Below, piece by piece: positions 36,222-47,468 of a stretch of 64,000 nucleotides of DNA. The stretch lies in assembly GCA_019614645.1 (NCBI GenBank), contig JABWDB010000015.1, positions 5,837,501 through 5,901,500 of the forward strand, read 5' to 3'. Every line of letters begins with the position of its first letter. Position 1 is the stretch's first letter. Source of the stretch: Stratiolaelaps scimitus. Taxonomy: Eukaryota; Arthropoda; Arachnida; Mesostigmata; Laelapidae. Below the pieces are notes generated by a model. The model worked only from the letters and a program-made list of their open reading frames with translations. It did not search any database and had not been told where the DNA came from. A program made the position numbers and the translations under genes.

Positions 36222-36300
36222 TTCCCGGGATTGAACCCGAATAGTGCACGGTTCCAAGTCCATTTATCATCGCCTCCACGCGTCACGCTAGCACGAGATA
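36222..36300 (-). repeat. tRNA-like sequence, possible SINE head
   Basis: On the minus strand GGGTTCAATCCCGGG (B box) follows a head with GTGCTAGCGTGACGCGTGG about 45 nt upstream. It does not fold into an obvious full tRNA by eye and no second copy was found in the window, so either a degenerate tRNA gene or another SINE family is possible. Confidence 0.4.
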
Positions 36301-37249
36301 GTCCACTAAGTCCAGCAATTATATATGTAGCATGATGATTAAAAAATGAATTAGCATTTAATGATTAAAAGAAAAAAACGAGCTTTTTCCTGCTCCCCCT
36401 GAAATCGACCAGCGAATTACATATAGAACATCCGAATTCGCCCTTGTCACACCTCTAACAGCTGCAAGACGACCTCGTTTCGGTTCCGAGACCATATCAC
36501 CGTTATCGTGCAGATCCCCACGATCGCCTAGAGACTGCCACCTCGACTCGGCGTCCCGCGCCCAAAACAGCCGGGCAACGTTTACGAAAGCCACCGTCCA
36601 CAAAGACGAAAGCATCGGACAGTCGTTGACTGATTCTCGCAATCTGTTTTAGAATAATGTTGTTGCAAATTGCAACAACTACTATCCTGCTGTTACATTA
36701 TTATTATTGCTGCTGCTGCTGTTGCTACCGCCGCCGCTGCCGCGGGCACTAAGGCGGGCTGTAGTTTCATTCTTAATGTGCGTTGTTACTTCTGCCGCTG
36801 CTGCGGCTGCCGTCGTCAACCCACGGATTTCGTGTGCGACAAGACGCCGGCGCCACCGCCGACACCGACCGAATGAAATGGATAGCCCATGCTCGACTGT
36901 GTGTGCAACTCGTTTAGCCCAATTAGCAGCGAAGATGAAGATGTGCAGATGCTCCCGGCCGACGTGAGGTGATACGCCCGCTGGCGATAGGCGAGCGCTG
37001 TCCAACGACCTCATAGGCCATCACGGCCGACTCGTAGCGTGGACGCTGGCTCTGGACACCTTCAACCTGTACGGCTGTTAACGACACAACCCGCTCGTTG
37101 TCTGGCGTCCGCTGGCGCCGCTCACGCGGGTGGGGTCGTTATCTGGGTCTGGTGATGTTGCGGTCGGTGTCTTTCTTGTCGTCTTCTTGTTCGCGGTTCG
37201 CGACTGGTAACGCTTCTTCAATTCTGTCACATCAGCACATGAGAGAGCG

Positions 37250-37265
37250 AGAGAGAGAGAGAGAG
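37250..37265. repeat. (GA)n microsatellite
   Basis: A short GA run followed by G-rich sequence. Confidence 0.8.
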
Positions 37266-37809
37266 GCGGGGGTTGTGGTACCGCATTGGCGGGCTGTGGT
37301 ATCATACCTCGGCGCGCATTTGTAACCGTTCACGTTATAGCTGTCAAAAGCTGCAGCCACCAGAATTAACGCCGACGCTACAGACAACCACAACAGCAGC
37401 AGCAGCAGTAGCAGTAGCAACAACAATAGCTGAACTACAAAGCTGCTATATAATATATTCCACAGCCTGCAAAGCTAAGGGAAGCGGGAACGATTCACGT
37501 CGGTGTTGGCGTGACACAAATTGCCTCATTAAAATGCCGATTGCTATCTGTGCCATCACGAGCGCAGCTGACCATAAGAGGAATCAACATGTCGCTTTGT
37601 AAATCATTGTATTATTGCTGTAATTATTAGTATTATTATTATTATCACGATAATCAACACTCGGGCGCGTCAATCACGCGGCAGATAGACGTCACTGTAC
37701 AATCTACCGCTGCTGGGGAGGAACTCTCTGACCAGGCGAAGGGAATAATTAAATCCGTCCAAGCATTTTACATGGTTTACGTTTAATTAGTGAATTGCAG
37801 TTGAGAACA

Positions 37810-37890
37810 GGGGGTGTGTGAGGCCGAGGCCGTCATGGTCACCCCCGAGGTAGGCGATAGCATTGCCTCTCTGTCTCGGCGCATTGAAAA
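37810..37890 (-). pseudogene. Retroelement C-terminal fragment (QRGNAIA motif)
   Basis: On the minus strand one frame reads APRQRGNAIAYLGG, close to VQRGNAIAFLGTL in the fragment at 55629-55913. The match at DNA level is AGAGAGGCAATGC, a variable base, then ATCGCC. The homology is short and is broken by in-frame changes, so it is a decayed copy. Confidence 0.55.
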
Positions 37891-38346
37891 GAAAAGGCGC
37901 ATTGAAAATCCGTTGATTTCGTCAAGCGAATGCATCAGGGCGTATCTACAGAACGGCTTATTTACAATCAAAGTGTGCCATGACCCGTTATATGTTTATT
38001 ATTTCCTTGGGGCCCAAATGCAAAATGCAATGTGTCATATAATAAATTCTCTCGTAGTCCCGTGTTCTTTTCTCAAGATGAACCACGTATGGTAGATAAC
38101 ACTCGAAGTCCTGTATATTCTCAAAAGTTAAGGGTCACCCCCTTAAGGTGTAACAGGCCGACGTGGGCTAAAGGAGCTTTTCCGAGACACCAATCGCGAT
38201 TCAGTTATTTCTACAGACAGCGCATTTGTTCTCTGCGTTCTAGCACAGTATATTTGTATCTCAATATTTTCTTTCAAAGCAAGCCGACTCTATTCCAAAT
38301 CTACCCGAAGCTTCACTGGCCACTCCGGGTGTGCGAGCTCACTCAC

Positions 38347-38615
38347 CTGCATCATGCTGACGTGACGTCGGACCTTGGCTGTCCGTCTACGGCGTCGGCA
38401 TAGCCACAGGCCGTACAGCGTGCCAAGCAGCACGATAGCACAAACCCCGCCGAGAACGAGTCCCGCCCAGGGGCCCATGCAGGATACGGCGTCCCGAAGC
38501 CAGGAGCCCACGTCGCCCGCCGGTGCGGGCGAGACCCAGGGTGACTCTTGAACCGTCGGCGAAGAAGGTGTCCCGGCCGCGAGGACCCCGTCAGCGTCGA
38601 CGCGAGATGGCAGCG
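38347..38615 (-). CDS. Unidentified type I membrane protein, transmembrane exon
   Basis: The exon is 269 nt. Its acceptor is gatttgattgttcag, with entry after one base of a split codon (phase 1). Its donor is CAG|GTGAGT and exit is phase 0. The 89 complete codons encode a Pro/Ser/Thr-rich juxtamembrane stalk, then a hydrophobic span WAGLVLGGVCAIVLLG (about 23 residues with its continuation) and a stop-transfer cluster CRRRRRTAKVRRH. This is the classic layout of a single-pass receptor with the N terminus outside. The frame continues in phase into 18878-19102. The upstream ectodomain exon, which must end in phase 1, was not identified. Family unknown; adhesion or leucine-rich-repeat receptors are only guesses. 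Confidence 0.75.
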
Positions 38616-38766
38616 CTGAACAATCAAATCAAAACGAGACGAAACAATAAAGGAATAATGAACGAACCCATATTAAAAAAAAGAAAACGCCACAGAAATC
38701 GTCATTGAGAGAAGGCAACCAATTATGGCCACGCCAGAGTGGTTTAATAGCGGTGCTGAATAACGG

Positions 38767-38784
38767 CTTATATATATATATATA
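38767..38784. repeat. Short (TA)n tract
   Basis: About nine TA units. Confidence 0.85.
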
Positions 38785-39045
38785 GGTATTTAGGCGCTGC
38801 GAATAGATTTGGCCTTTTTATAGCGTGGTGCGTCCATTGGACAATCTCGACAGGACGTTGACAGCGGAGTTTCAGCAAATTTCGACGTTGTTTGTTGCTA
38901 GAAACAGGCAACACGAGCTGGGTATCTTCTATGTATCAATATGACTCACTATATGGCTCAGGTGATCGCTGAGCGACCAATAGAATCTGCTATAGACATT
39001 ACCGTACAACCTCCTCCGCGTATTTTGTCCAGCCGAGATAGCTTT

Positions 39046-39526
39046 CTGGATAATTGATATTATATGGGTAATCGTTTTATGGATAATCATTTTGTGGTAT
39101 AATTAACACTTTACGAATTATAGTTTGATGGATAATTGATATTATATGGATTATATTTTATTGAATAATACAATGCGTATTTTATTCAAACATACAGTAG
39201 TTAGGAATTATTTCTAGGGATTATGGGGAGGTATGGCTGGGGATTAGCTGGGACCGGGGCTGAGGTATTGAATAATTAATATTATACGGATTATAGTTCT
39301 ATGTTTTCTGCTTATGTTACTAGAGTGTTCAATTATAATAAAATAATATATATGTTTTTAATATACAGTTAACACCAGCTGCGCTCAAGTTACAGAGGCA
39401 ATTATACAACGAGCCAATGGATAACATTTTATTGTATAATGATTATTATATGGATTATATTTTATTTTATAATTACCATGATATGGATTATTGTTTTATG
39501 GACAATTAATATTATTTGGATTTTTT
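39046..39526. repeat. AT-rich degenerate minisatellite
   Basis: Units built on GGATAATTGATATTATATGG with ATTATATTTTATTG or ATCGTTTTAT recur at least eight times, in blocks at 39046-39175, 39262-39300 and 39415-39526. Copies differ by many point changes and the period is about 30-40 bp. A retroelement 3' end module (39180-39233) interrupts the array. Confidence 0.65.
39180..39233 (-). repeat. Retroelement 3' UTR module
   Basis: TTTATTCAAACATAC and TTTCTAGGGATTATGGGG match the 3' end at 55599-55640. There it directly follows the QRGNA coding fragment. On the minus strand this carries AATAAA. Confidence 0.65.
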
Positions 39527-40394
39527 TATAATAGCAACCTGATACTACAGATCGAGCAATGTGGTCATATGTACATTAGTTAGTTGAGATACGAAATATT
39601 ACACATTAGCTTCTATCGATCGCTAGCAGAGAGCTTTACTACGATGAATCGATCGACCTGTGCCGTTCGAGAATGTTTGTGTAGCTCGGCCAGAGCGCAT
39701 TCAATGGACAACATGATTATTTTTTCATGTCGATTTGTTCACTCGATCAGCTTCAATCGAGTACACTGCTGATCATTATTCTACTAGTTTATTATATTGA
39801 AATCTGTGGCCGATAGAGTGTTCTGTAGTCTTCTCTGACCCATAATCTGTACGACCTCCTAAAACAACGTAAACTGTATGATTCTCGACGCATACACGCG
39901 CACGTACGCGAAAACAAGCGCTGGTCCCAGCCAATTGTATTCCTCTTAAACAAACAAATGAAATATATACCCACGTTTTGACCATAGTTATACGCCATCT
40001 TATTGTCTCTCTCTCTCTCCCTGTCTCTCTCTGTCTCTCTCCGTATTCAAAACTACAGTAGACTCGATCTAGTTTTTCATGTAACGCCCCATCCAAGCTG
40101 TTCATCAGATTCAAATCATGTTGTGAAGCGATTTCTATCGGGTGATCGACGTAGTTTCCCTGTTTGATAGCCACAACGGCAACAACAGCTACTCTTGTAG
40201 AGAGGCAACATGGTAGAGGTGTCACCCTTCAGTGATCAGTGGACTTTGACGAGGAATTTCCACAACTGCACCCGACGATAGATATTGTATCGGCACGCCG
40301 CGTGAATTTACCGCAGAGGTAAGCGAGGTAAAGTGAGGGTCATTTTCCGGGCAGATCCTCAGCCAACATTTACTCTCTACGGTAACGCTTTCCG

Positions 40395-40482
40395 GGGACA
40401 CATATATTGGTGCACCCGATTCGGGTTCGATCCCCGGCGTTGCATATTTGCCTTTAGGGGGGTCCGTCTTAGCGCCGAGGTT
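40395..40482 (+). repeat. SINE family 2, partial
   Basis: GGGTTCGATCCCCGGCGTTG with GCATATTTGCC and GGGGGGTCCGTCTTA matches the B box and body of family 2. The 3' part diverges after GCCGAGGTTGT. Confidence 0.65.
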
Positions 40483-40764
40483 GTGCTTACCCGGAAACGT
40501 ACTTGGGGCTTTTGTAGCACGTAACTAACTCCTGTCCTGGGCCACGTCATCGACTCAAATCATCGCCCATAAGAGCCGTAGAAATCGAATTCTTGAAATC
40601 CGGGCCCCTTTGAGAACTAGCCCCGATCACCGTAATTGTGCCACCTAACTGAGAATCGTGGTACATTTGGTACAACAGGGCGACAAAAGGCCGCACTATT
40701 ACGTATTGCGTGTCTCCGATGACAGGACAACTTTTTTTCACGGACATCTGAAAGTGTCTTGAAG

Positions 40765-40838
40765 ACATATTGCCTAAGTTCGAAACTTTTGGAACCGCTG
40801 TCGAGACAATAAAAGCCTTAACCATTAGGCAACGGTGG
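40765..40838 (-). repeat. tRNA-like head on the minus strand
   Basis: The minus strand reads GTTGCCTAATGGTTAAGGC, a good A box, then GTTTCGAACTT, a B-box-like sequence about 40 nt later. No second copy was recognised. It may be a degenerate tRNA gene or SINE head. Confidence 0.4.
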
Positions 40839-43118
40839 CTTCTATTCGAGCGGATATCATAATAACAACAATAGAGGAGGTCTGGCCCGAACTGAACTGT
40901 ACTTATTCGCATAGCTGACCCATGTTAAATTCCTCGACCTCGGTATCGCTATATGGCCTATGCTTCTGGGACCAACCGCAGTGGACTCATCTAAGCTTTC
41001 CCCAACAGAGCTACGTGTGTGCCCACAGACACGGCAATGCTCACAATATCCCAGCCAATGCGCGATTTCCGTGGATCGGACTAAATTGTCTATGACAATA
41101 CAGCCGCTCCTGGCCGACCGATCTCGTGTGCCCACCCGACAGAAAGTTAGCTTAGACTGTAAGACACAACTTGTTGACATTAGAAGTTTATGTCAACGTT
41201 AATAGATCAACAGAAGCACTGTTTCAGCGCCGCACTCGATAACGCACAACGGATCCACTATGGAATTTCCTCGCCCCAGCGTTCCCCTTGAGCAAAATGT
41301 TCTTTCAACGAGAGACACTCTGTACTGCAACAGCATTCGCTTTTGTGTCATAATGACAACAATATGTCGAGCTGTTCAATAAGCCCGACAAAGCTTAGTC
41401 TCTGTTCTAAAAAAAAAGTCCAAACAAAATCGTACGCTTGCTAACATATGGATGGCATTGAAACCGTTTCAACCTGTTGCTGCTTTTCGTCCAATCGCTC
41501 CCCTCTAGGCAGAGGTGTGCAGCCAATAACAATGTTGTCGAACGCTGAATCGGCCCATACAACAGGGCACAGTCAACCCGCGCAGCTGACCGATACGACG
41601 ACGGTGAATGCAAACAGCTGATTATATAAACGGAAACACATGGCTGGACATGTCCGTCGCCGCGTCGACGACCTAAGGGCGCAAGGGAAATCAATTGGAA
41701 TTGTAGCGGGCGTCGGTAGTACTTAGGTGCTTTCTCTACGGGGCTGAAACGAACGACCAACAGGCGGATAGATGGTTGCCGAGTAGATTCACAGTGGTGA
41801 ATCGCACCGCAACCATAATACATACAGTTCACCAGGGTATGCCCGGCGCAGAGACACAGGCATACACCCGCAGTGCTCAATGTCCGGGTCGGGAAAACGT
41901 CCCGAGAAAGCTTGAAGAGAGTATTTGTCGACTGATTGTTCACAACGAGCAGATACTGACCTTCACGGGACCCCGGCTTTGGCTGACCTTGTCTTGAGGG
42001 TGGCTGCGTCCGAGGCTCGCGTTGTCGCGAGCGCAAGCGGACGCCACTCCCGGAACGTAGTTATTAGTGTTTAATAGGCTGCGATATATTCAATTGCAGC
42101 TCAGGCATGTGCACAGCACCTTTGTGTCCGTATCTCCGCGAGTAGCTTCAGGTCATGGCTTGCTCAGAGTCTTTTAATCTCGAAAAGCGTAGGGTCTCCG
42201 GATGGAGATCGTGTCGTAATAGCTGAGCTTTTTCCTGACCTCTAAAGATGACTGGATTTCGGCGTAGGTGGCGAGATCCAACGGGCACTGCTGCTTGCTC
42301 TAAGCACCACACGTTCGATTGGAGCTTTGAAGGCGTTTTGAGGTTTCGATACCGACGGCCACAGCGGCTTCCATGTGACACAGAAACCGCTAGACGAGCT
42401 CCGGCGTTGATGTTTCAGGCGAACACCGATGTCTACCACTCTCGGACGCTGGACGAGATTGCAACGGTACTCCAGTTTGTTGCGAATGGCTATCCTGTAC
42501 ACGACACCACATCACGTGTGAACTGTCAACGACGATACGTACATGTAATACTGTACGAACAAAACACTTCTAATATTAAGGATTATACATTATATATGGT
42601 CGTTTTCTGGCGTGAACGAGCAAAGCGCGACGACCCGAGATAGAGATGCTTCACACACAAGCCACGCAGCTAAAAGATATATCCAAATAGTCGTTCTCTC
42701 TCGACGCACCTAAATCACGACGGGCCAATACCTGTGTACACGCGCAGTCACGACAGGTCAGTGAGTACAGCTGTTGGCCAGCGAGATTCGATCCGACTCT
42801 ATCGCACCAGCAAAACAGCAAAAGACACACGGCAAAACAATACGCCTACGGCCGAAAGATCCTCCTCTGTTCGCTCGAAGTCAGGGGTCTAGAGGCTGCG
42901 CCCGTCTGCAATCAACAGGGTGCCCTTCCGACTGCGTTCTATTGCGTTTTTACGGTGTCGTCTCACTGGTAAGACCACAATAATAATAATAATAATATTA
43001 TTACGCGACCGGTGTACGCGAGCCGGCAAGCGGACAACAGAAGATCTCTGCTGATCGACGGTGTCGCCTGCCGCTGGTTCAGCCTGGCTCCATTCCGACG
43101 CTGTTTAATGGGGCTGTA

Positions 43119-43297
43119 ATGTTGCAGCAGACGCTCCGAGATAGATATTTCCAGGATATCGTGTGTGGTGCGTTTGTGTATGTGTGTGGTGTGTTGCTAG
43201 ACGACTGCTGCTGGCGGACTCGTCGACGGGGAGATTTGCCGCTTGCCGTTGTGCTGCGCGACGCTTCTCCGTTCTATGCAGGGGCCGATGAGATGAG
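43119..43297 (+). CDS. Possible first coding exon of an unidentified gene
   Basis: An ATG opens 59 codons plus two bases and reaches a strong donor, GATGAG|GTAAGT. The product starts MLQQTLRDRYFQDIVCG, has a short hydrophobic stretch (GAFVYVCGVLL) and ends ASPFYAGADEM. No continuation exon could be identified within the window. The region is GC-rich with other open frames, so it may be a non-coding first exon or chance. Confidence 0.3.
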
Positions 43298-43538
43298 GTA
43301 AGTCGGCACGCTCGCGCTCGACCGACCGACCGACGCTAGCTGGTAGAAAGAGTCAGTCAGTGAGACATCGGCGTAAAGACGCCCGAAGACGCCTGGAGAG
43401 TCCGCAGCCGTGGCAATGAACGAATATGTTCTGTGGTGACAGCGGCGGCGGCGGTGGTGGTGGTAAACGGATAGATATTGAGACATACGCATACACACGT
43501 AGTGATGGACTCATACAGATACACGCACCACTTAGATA

Positions 43539-43557
43539 TTTATATATATATATATAT
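43539..43557. repeat. Short (TA)n tract
   Basis: About nine TA units. Confidence 0.85.
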
Positions 43558-44820
43558 GTCAGATGGCTGGGGGACGCGTCACCGAAAATAATGAACGACG
43601 GAATTCGATGCCGCTTGTGGAAGCTTGTTGCCAACGCAGCCGAAGAGCGAGACAGCGAAGATGCAGGCGAAATATACTATAAGGAATCCGCACCTGTATA
43701 TGTCTATAGCGCGAATGAGAATCGCGCTGCGACAGAGCCGTGTGGCCGGAAATCGAATCATTGACACGTCAGTATCCTTGCGCAGCTTTGGCTACGGGAA
43801 GCCGATCTGGAAGAGTTGCGGAAACGGGCTCGTCTCGTAGATAGTGATGAGCAATGGCGGAGCTCTGCTCGAGCTTGAACGAATGTGTATAACATATTAT
43901 GATGCCGATGACGATGGTTTTTTCTTGGCTGCACCAGCCATGGTAGCAGGGGTCATGAACGTCTGACAGATACATTGAAGAAAGGCAGAATGACGACACC
44001 CGAGAACGTCGAGACGCGATTTGCACCGGTTTACCGTTCAGCATTGCACTGTTGAGGGCAGTCTATCCAAGTGTACGAAGTACACGATCAGTGAAGAAGC
44101 TGGCTCTCGACGATAGTTTAGGCGAAATGGTGAGGACAAGACGAAGGTCGAGGAAAGGTTTGATAGAACCCCTTTAAAACCATTCCCCCCGTTTCTACTG
44201 TTCATCGCCATGTTCACATCAACATAAAGGGGGCGATCCCTTACAGTTACGGTATCGCGCAATTATGGCGGTTCAATTTGGTGAACTCCTCTCTCAGAAG
44301 AGTCACAGCAAGAACAAAAGGCAACGTTTCCCATGACGGCGTACGGAGGGACCAAGTCCCCCCCCGGCCTCGTATCGTAAGCGTATAGGGGTTGATTCCA
44401 CGGAGCTGAAGTCGATTCTCGCCACCTCGCTTTCGAGTCATGAGTATCAGCAAGATTACAGGCGAGGACTTTCCGCGTTCGAAGCCGATGCCAGACTCAC
44501 GGATGACGAGCTTTGTGTAATCGAAAGCGCAATAATATATCGGTCGCATTACGCCAACAGCACAGAATATTGCCGCTGACTGTCAAGGAAGCCATAGGTA
44601 TGGAACGATAGTATTATGTCCCGTGCTTACGACGAGTATACCGCTGAAGAGTTACCAAAGGTGTGCCTTGACACATATACGCATGCACAGACCCTCGAAC
44701 GGGAGAGGTTTTCGATATTTTTCATCGATATTCTAAGACTAACAAAGAAAACAGTTTCCGCCGCTGTGGCGATGGTAAATGCAGGCGGACGTATAAACGA
44801 TTCTGCGGAGTGACCGGGCA

Positions 44821-44915
44821 CAGAAATCGAAGCCCCTCACCCGCGACATATAAAAGAACTTAGGCATTAGTGCGCAGTTCCTTTAATAAATCAATAAAGC
44901 TTTACCCCTTACGCT
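44821..44915 (+). repeat. SINE family 1
   Basis: The B-box-like AAATCGAAGCCCC is followed by GCGACATATAAAAGAACTT and the tail TTCCTTTAATAAATCAATA then AAGCTTTACC. The A box is degenerate. Confidence 0.7.
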
Positions 44916-45185
44916 AGCGGTAGCTCGTCTATGATTCTCTGCATCTGGACTTATTAGATCTGATGAAGGCCCGGCCAATATCGGGTGGCAGCCAGGATGA
45001 CTCGTCACTGAGCAGCGCGATTGGCTGAAGAGTTGCATTAGTAAACAGAGCGATTTTGACAATTTCTTCGCTGACCCTAGCTCGCTCTATAGTTTACGTT
45101 TACAGGCATTTGCTTGTTATTCGACGAAAACGAGGAACTAGAGTGACACAACCGTCACCGACCTCTTGTCACTAAATCGCTCAGT

Positions 45186-45521
45186 CTAGAAGATGCCACT
45201 ATCTCTGAACGTTTCGACGACGTCTTGCGAAATCGGCGGATCGTAAATGCGCCGCGCAATTAATATTTGCATTTGAAAAATGTCCCCGTACGGGCAGTGA
45301 TGAATTCTGTGTGGTTTACTTTCTGCTGAGGAAAGTAGGCCCGGTTCAACTAAAGCGGCTAAAAGTGCTAACTCCAGCAGCAGCCAACCAGTGATGAACG
45401 ATTCCATCACAAACATCCATTCGAGTTTGATGAAACAATGAACACACGCCATGGGTCGAGATGTGATATAGCGGCTAGTGCCGCAAGAACAAAGGGGTAC
45501 CGTACCGTCATGGTTAAGCAA
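45186..45521 (-). CDS. Unrecognised ORF with a hydrophobic signal-like segment
   Basis: On the minus strand the frame is open for 111 codons. From an internal ATG it starts MESFITGWLLLELALLAALV, a plausible signal peptide or membrane helix. It goes on to HRIHHCPYGDIFQMQ and ends VETFRDSGIF. It lies in AT-rich DNA where long ORFs are less expected. No family is recognised. It could be a small secreted protein gene, an exon, or a relic linked to the coding island at 45964-46240. Confidence 0.35.
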   Translation of the reverse strand: MLNHDGTVPLCSCGTSRYITSRPMACVHCFIKLEWMFVMESFITGWLLLELALLAALVEPGLLSSAESKPHRIHHCPYGDIFQMQILIARRIYDPPISQDVVETFRDSGIF

Positions 45522-45963
45522 ACGTAATTGTTAACTTGAAACTATAATAGGGCATAACAGAATAACACTTTACTATAGGTAGCACTAAGAGAGCTTGCCA
45601 GGATACCAGATAAGTAAAATCGAGCAAAAATACGACCTCTAACCAATCATGTCACCTGTATAACACGTATATGTAAGCCTGCTGGCACAGGCGTCAATGT
45701 GCCAAGGATGAATGCTCAATCTAGCTTACATCGCTACCCAACTGTGAGGGCAATATTGAGAGCAGAACATGTAAAGATGTCATATTAAAACAGCGTGGCG
45801 GTCGAAACACCCATGTAACTTCGAAGAAAGTTGTAATCCATAAAATGAAACGATGGTATATTTCCATTACAGCCCCGTCGGATAGGCACTAATGAACACT
45901 GCAGTGATAAATGGCGCTAATTATATGCATAGGTGGCATACTGGATTTAATTATCATGTATAC

Positions 45964-46240
45964 TCACGTTTAGCTGTACCGTTGCCAACTTCGCTCGGGT
46001 GGAGTTCCATGCCACAGTCGTGTAACTCGACTCCTTCCAGCCTAATTAATCCACGCCTTAGGGAATGCTCGCGTCACGAGATCCTCCTCATGAGTCTTGC
46101 AAACCGTGTCACTGTAGCCTTCCGACCGGGTTGAAATATCGCTCGTAGACTCGCACATCAGATCGCAGCACGGCCTGAACGCACAGGCGGGCGTAGCCAC
46201 GCTTGTCGTACGGTTTGATGTTATCCAGCTTGTTCCGGGT
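45964..46240 (-). pseudogene. Decayed coding island of unknown family
   Basis: On the minus strand one frame reads VTRNKLDNIKPYDKRGYARL and on to VYERYFNP, with about 80 percent G or C at third positions in an otherwise AT-rich area. The protein-like signal then continues in a second frame (EGYSDTVCKTHEEDLVTRAF) and a third (RLEGVELHDCGMELHPSE). It ends at an intact-looking donor GTGAGTATAC. Two frame changes and in-frame stops imply a broken gene or exon. I could not assign a family. Confidence 0.4.
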
Positions 46241-46738
46241 CACCACTCATCGAATAGAAATCACTGCTGTAGACAGTGATTTTATGCGTACCCGCTTCCG
46301 AACGCAAACCGACGATGGAAACACTCCCGTCGCTGAGAAGTATTATCAAGATTTTCTCATTATTATTGCTTTAATTATAACAAGGAACAGTAATGACTAT
46401 AATCATCGATTCGCCGGCGAAGATCACGTCCGGAGTAGGCTTTTTCCAGCGTGCCGGAACTCAAACTCAGCCTTGAATCAGTAGTCCTTCCGGCTCGGCC
46501 GCCAATGATGATGAAGTAATTAGACTTTGACAACCCCCCAAAATTAGGTCAATCAAGCCGTTTGTGCATCAGAGCTGTCGAGCTGATGCAGATCGCCAAC
46601 AAACACAAATTACGTCTCACCGATCAATCAGCGGTCGATCGCGTCGCGTTGTAGATTGTCCTGTTCTGTGTGATATTTTCAGGGACGTCGAACTGACTAA
46701 TTACACCAATAGACCCTGCAGGTACGATGTGTGTGGCT

Positions 46739-46754
46739 ATATATATATATATAT
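46739..46754. repeat. Short (TA)n tract
   Basis: About eight TA units. Confidence 0.8.
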
Positions 46755-47203
46755 GTCCCCGTACCCAGGTGCCAACCTAGCTGCTAACGACTGCCACTGT
46801 TCGAGAGTCAACATCAGCCAACGTCAGGATGATCATGGTTGAAGGGACTCATACGATAGCTTCGGCTCTGCGCAGTGCAGACAAGTGATAGCGCACTGTT
46901 AGCCTAAGCGCGAGCGTGGCTGACTTATTATTAAACAGTCCGCGCGAGTGCTGACTAACCGCCTTCGGGAATACGAAAGGCATTCCGGTTCTGCGTAGAC
47001 GCTAATGATGAAACCGGCAGCGAAATGCGGCTGGCTGTCTACGTCTGATTATTCTATTTATCGTAAAAAACGTGTCCCTTATCGGCGTTACCCACCCGGG
47101 GGGTGCGGAGGTTACTTGTTCGTGTGTGGGTACCAACTACCCTTTGAATTCTTTAATCCTCAGTGGTAAAGCTTGAATATCCCTGCTTAAGTTAGCCACA
47201 CAG

Positions 47204-47468
47204 ATTGATTGGTCGGTTGTCGACCCTCCCGGCACAACCAGCCCCACAAGCTGGTGTTGTCTCCGACAAGCGAGAGCAGGTTATCCTTGAAGCACTGTCA
47301 GAGTCCGGTACAGTCCACACGACAAAGGAAGACACCAGAAATAATCCTTCCGAGATGTTCGCTCCACAGACCTCTGCCACCATCACAGATTCATATCGGC
47401 CCACGGAGCGTGTCACTCGTTGTTCCGGCCGGCCGGCCACTAGTCTCGGTTGCACGCCGGATCACTAA
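47204..47468 (+). CDS. Possible plus-strand exon, family unknown
   Basis: After a cacacag acceptor-like site the frame stays open to a TAA, with codon position 1 about 60 percent purine. It reads AQPAPQAGVVSDKREQVILE, then SESGTVHTTKEDTRN. Two other frames are also open here, which weakens the case. No donor was found. Confidence 0.2.

Larger units (their letters stand above)
19103..38346 (-). other. Intron of about 19.2 kb in the unidentified membrane-protein gene
   Basis: It runs between two phase-0 exon ends with GTGAGT and CAG boundaries. It holds SINE copies (21671-21845, 32896-33045, 34128-34215, 34321-34395), many (TA)n tracts, foldbacks and G-rich runs. Large GC-rich parts are open in several frames, so the ORFs there are poor evidence. 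Possible nested plus-strand exons are listed separately at low confidence. Additional phase-0 exons of the host gene may be hidden here. Confidence 0.5.

Noticed and set aside
41407..42036. 209-residue minus-strand ORF
   Set aside because: It begins at an ATG but has no recognisable domain, signal peptide or splice context, and the composition (many Arg, Ser, Cys, scattered) looks like chance.
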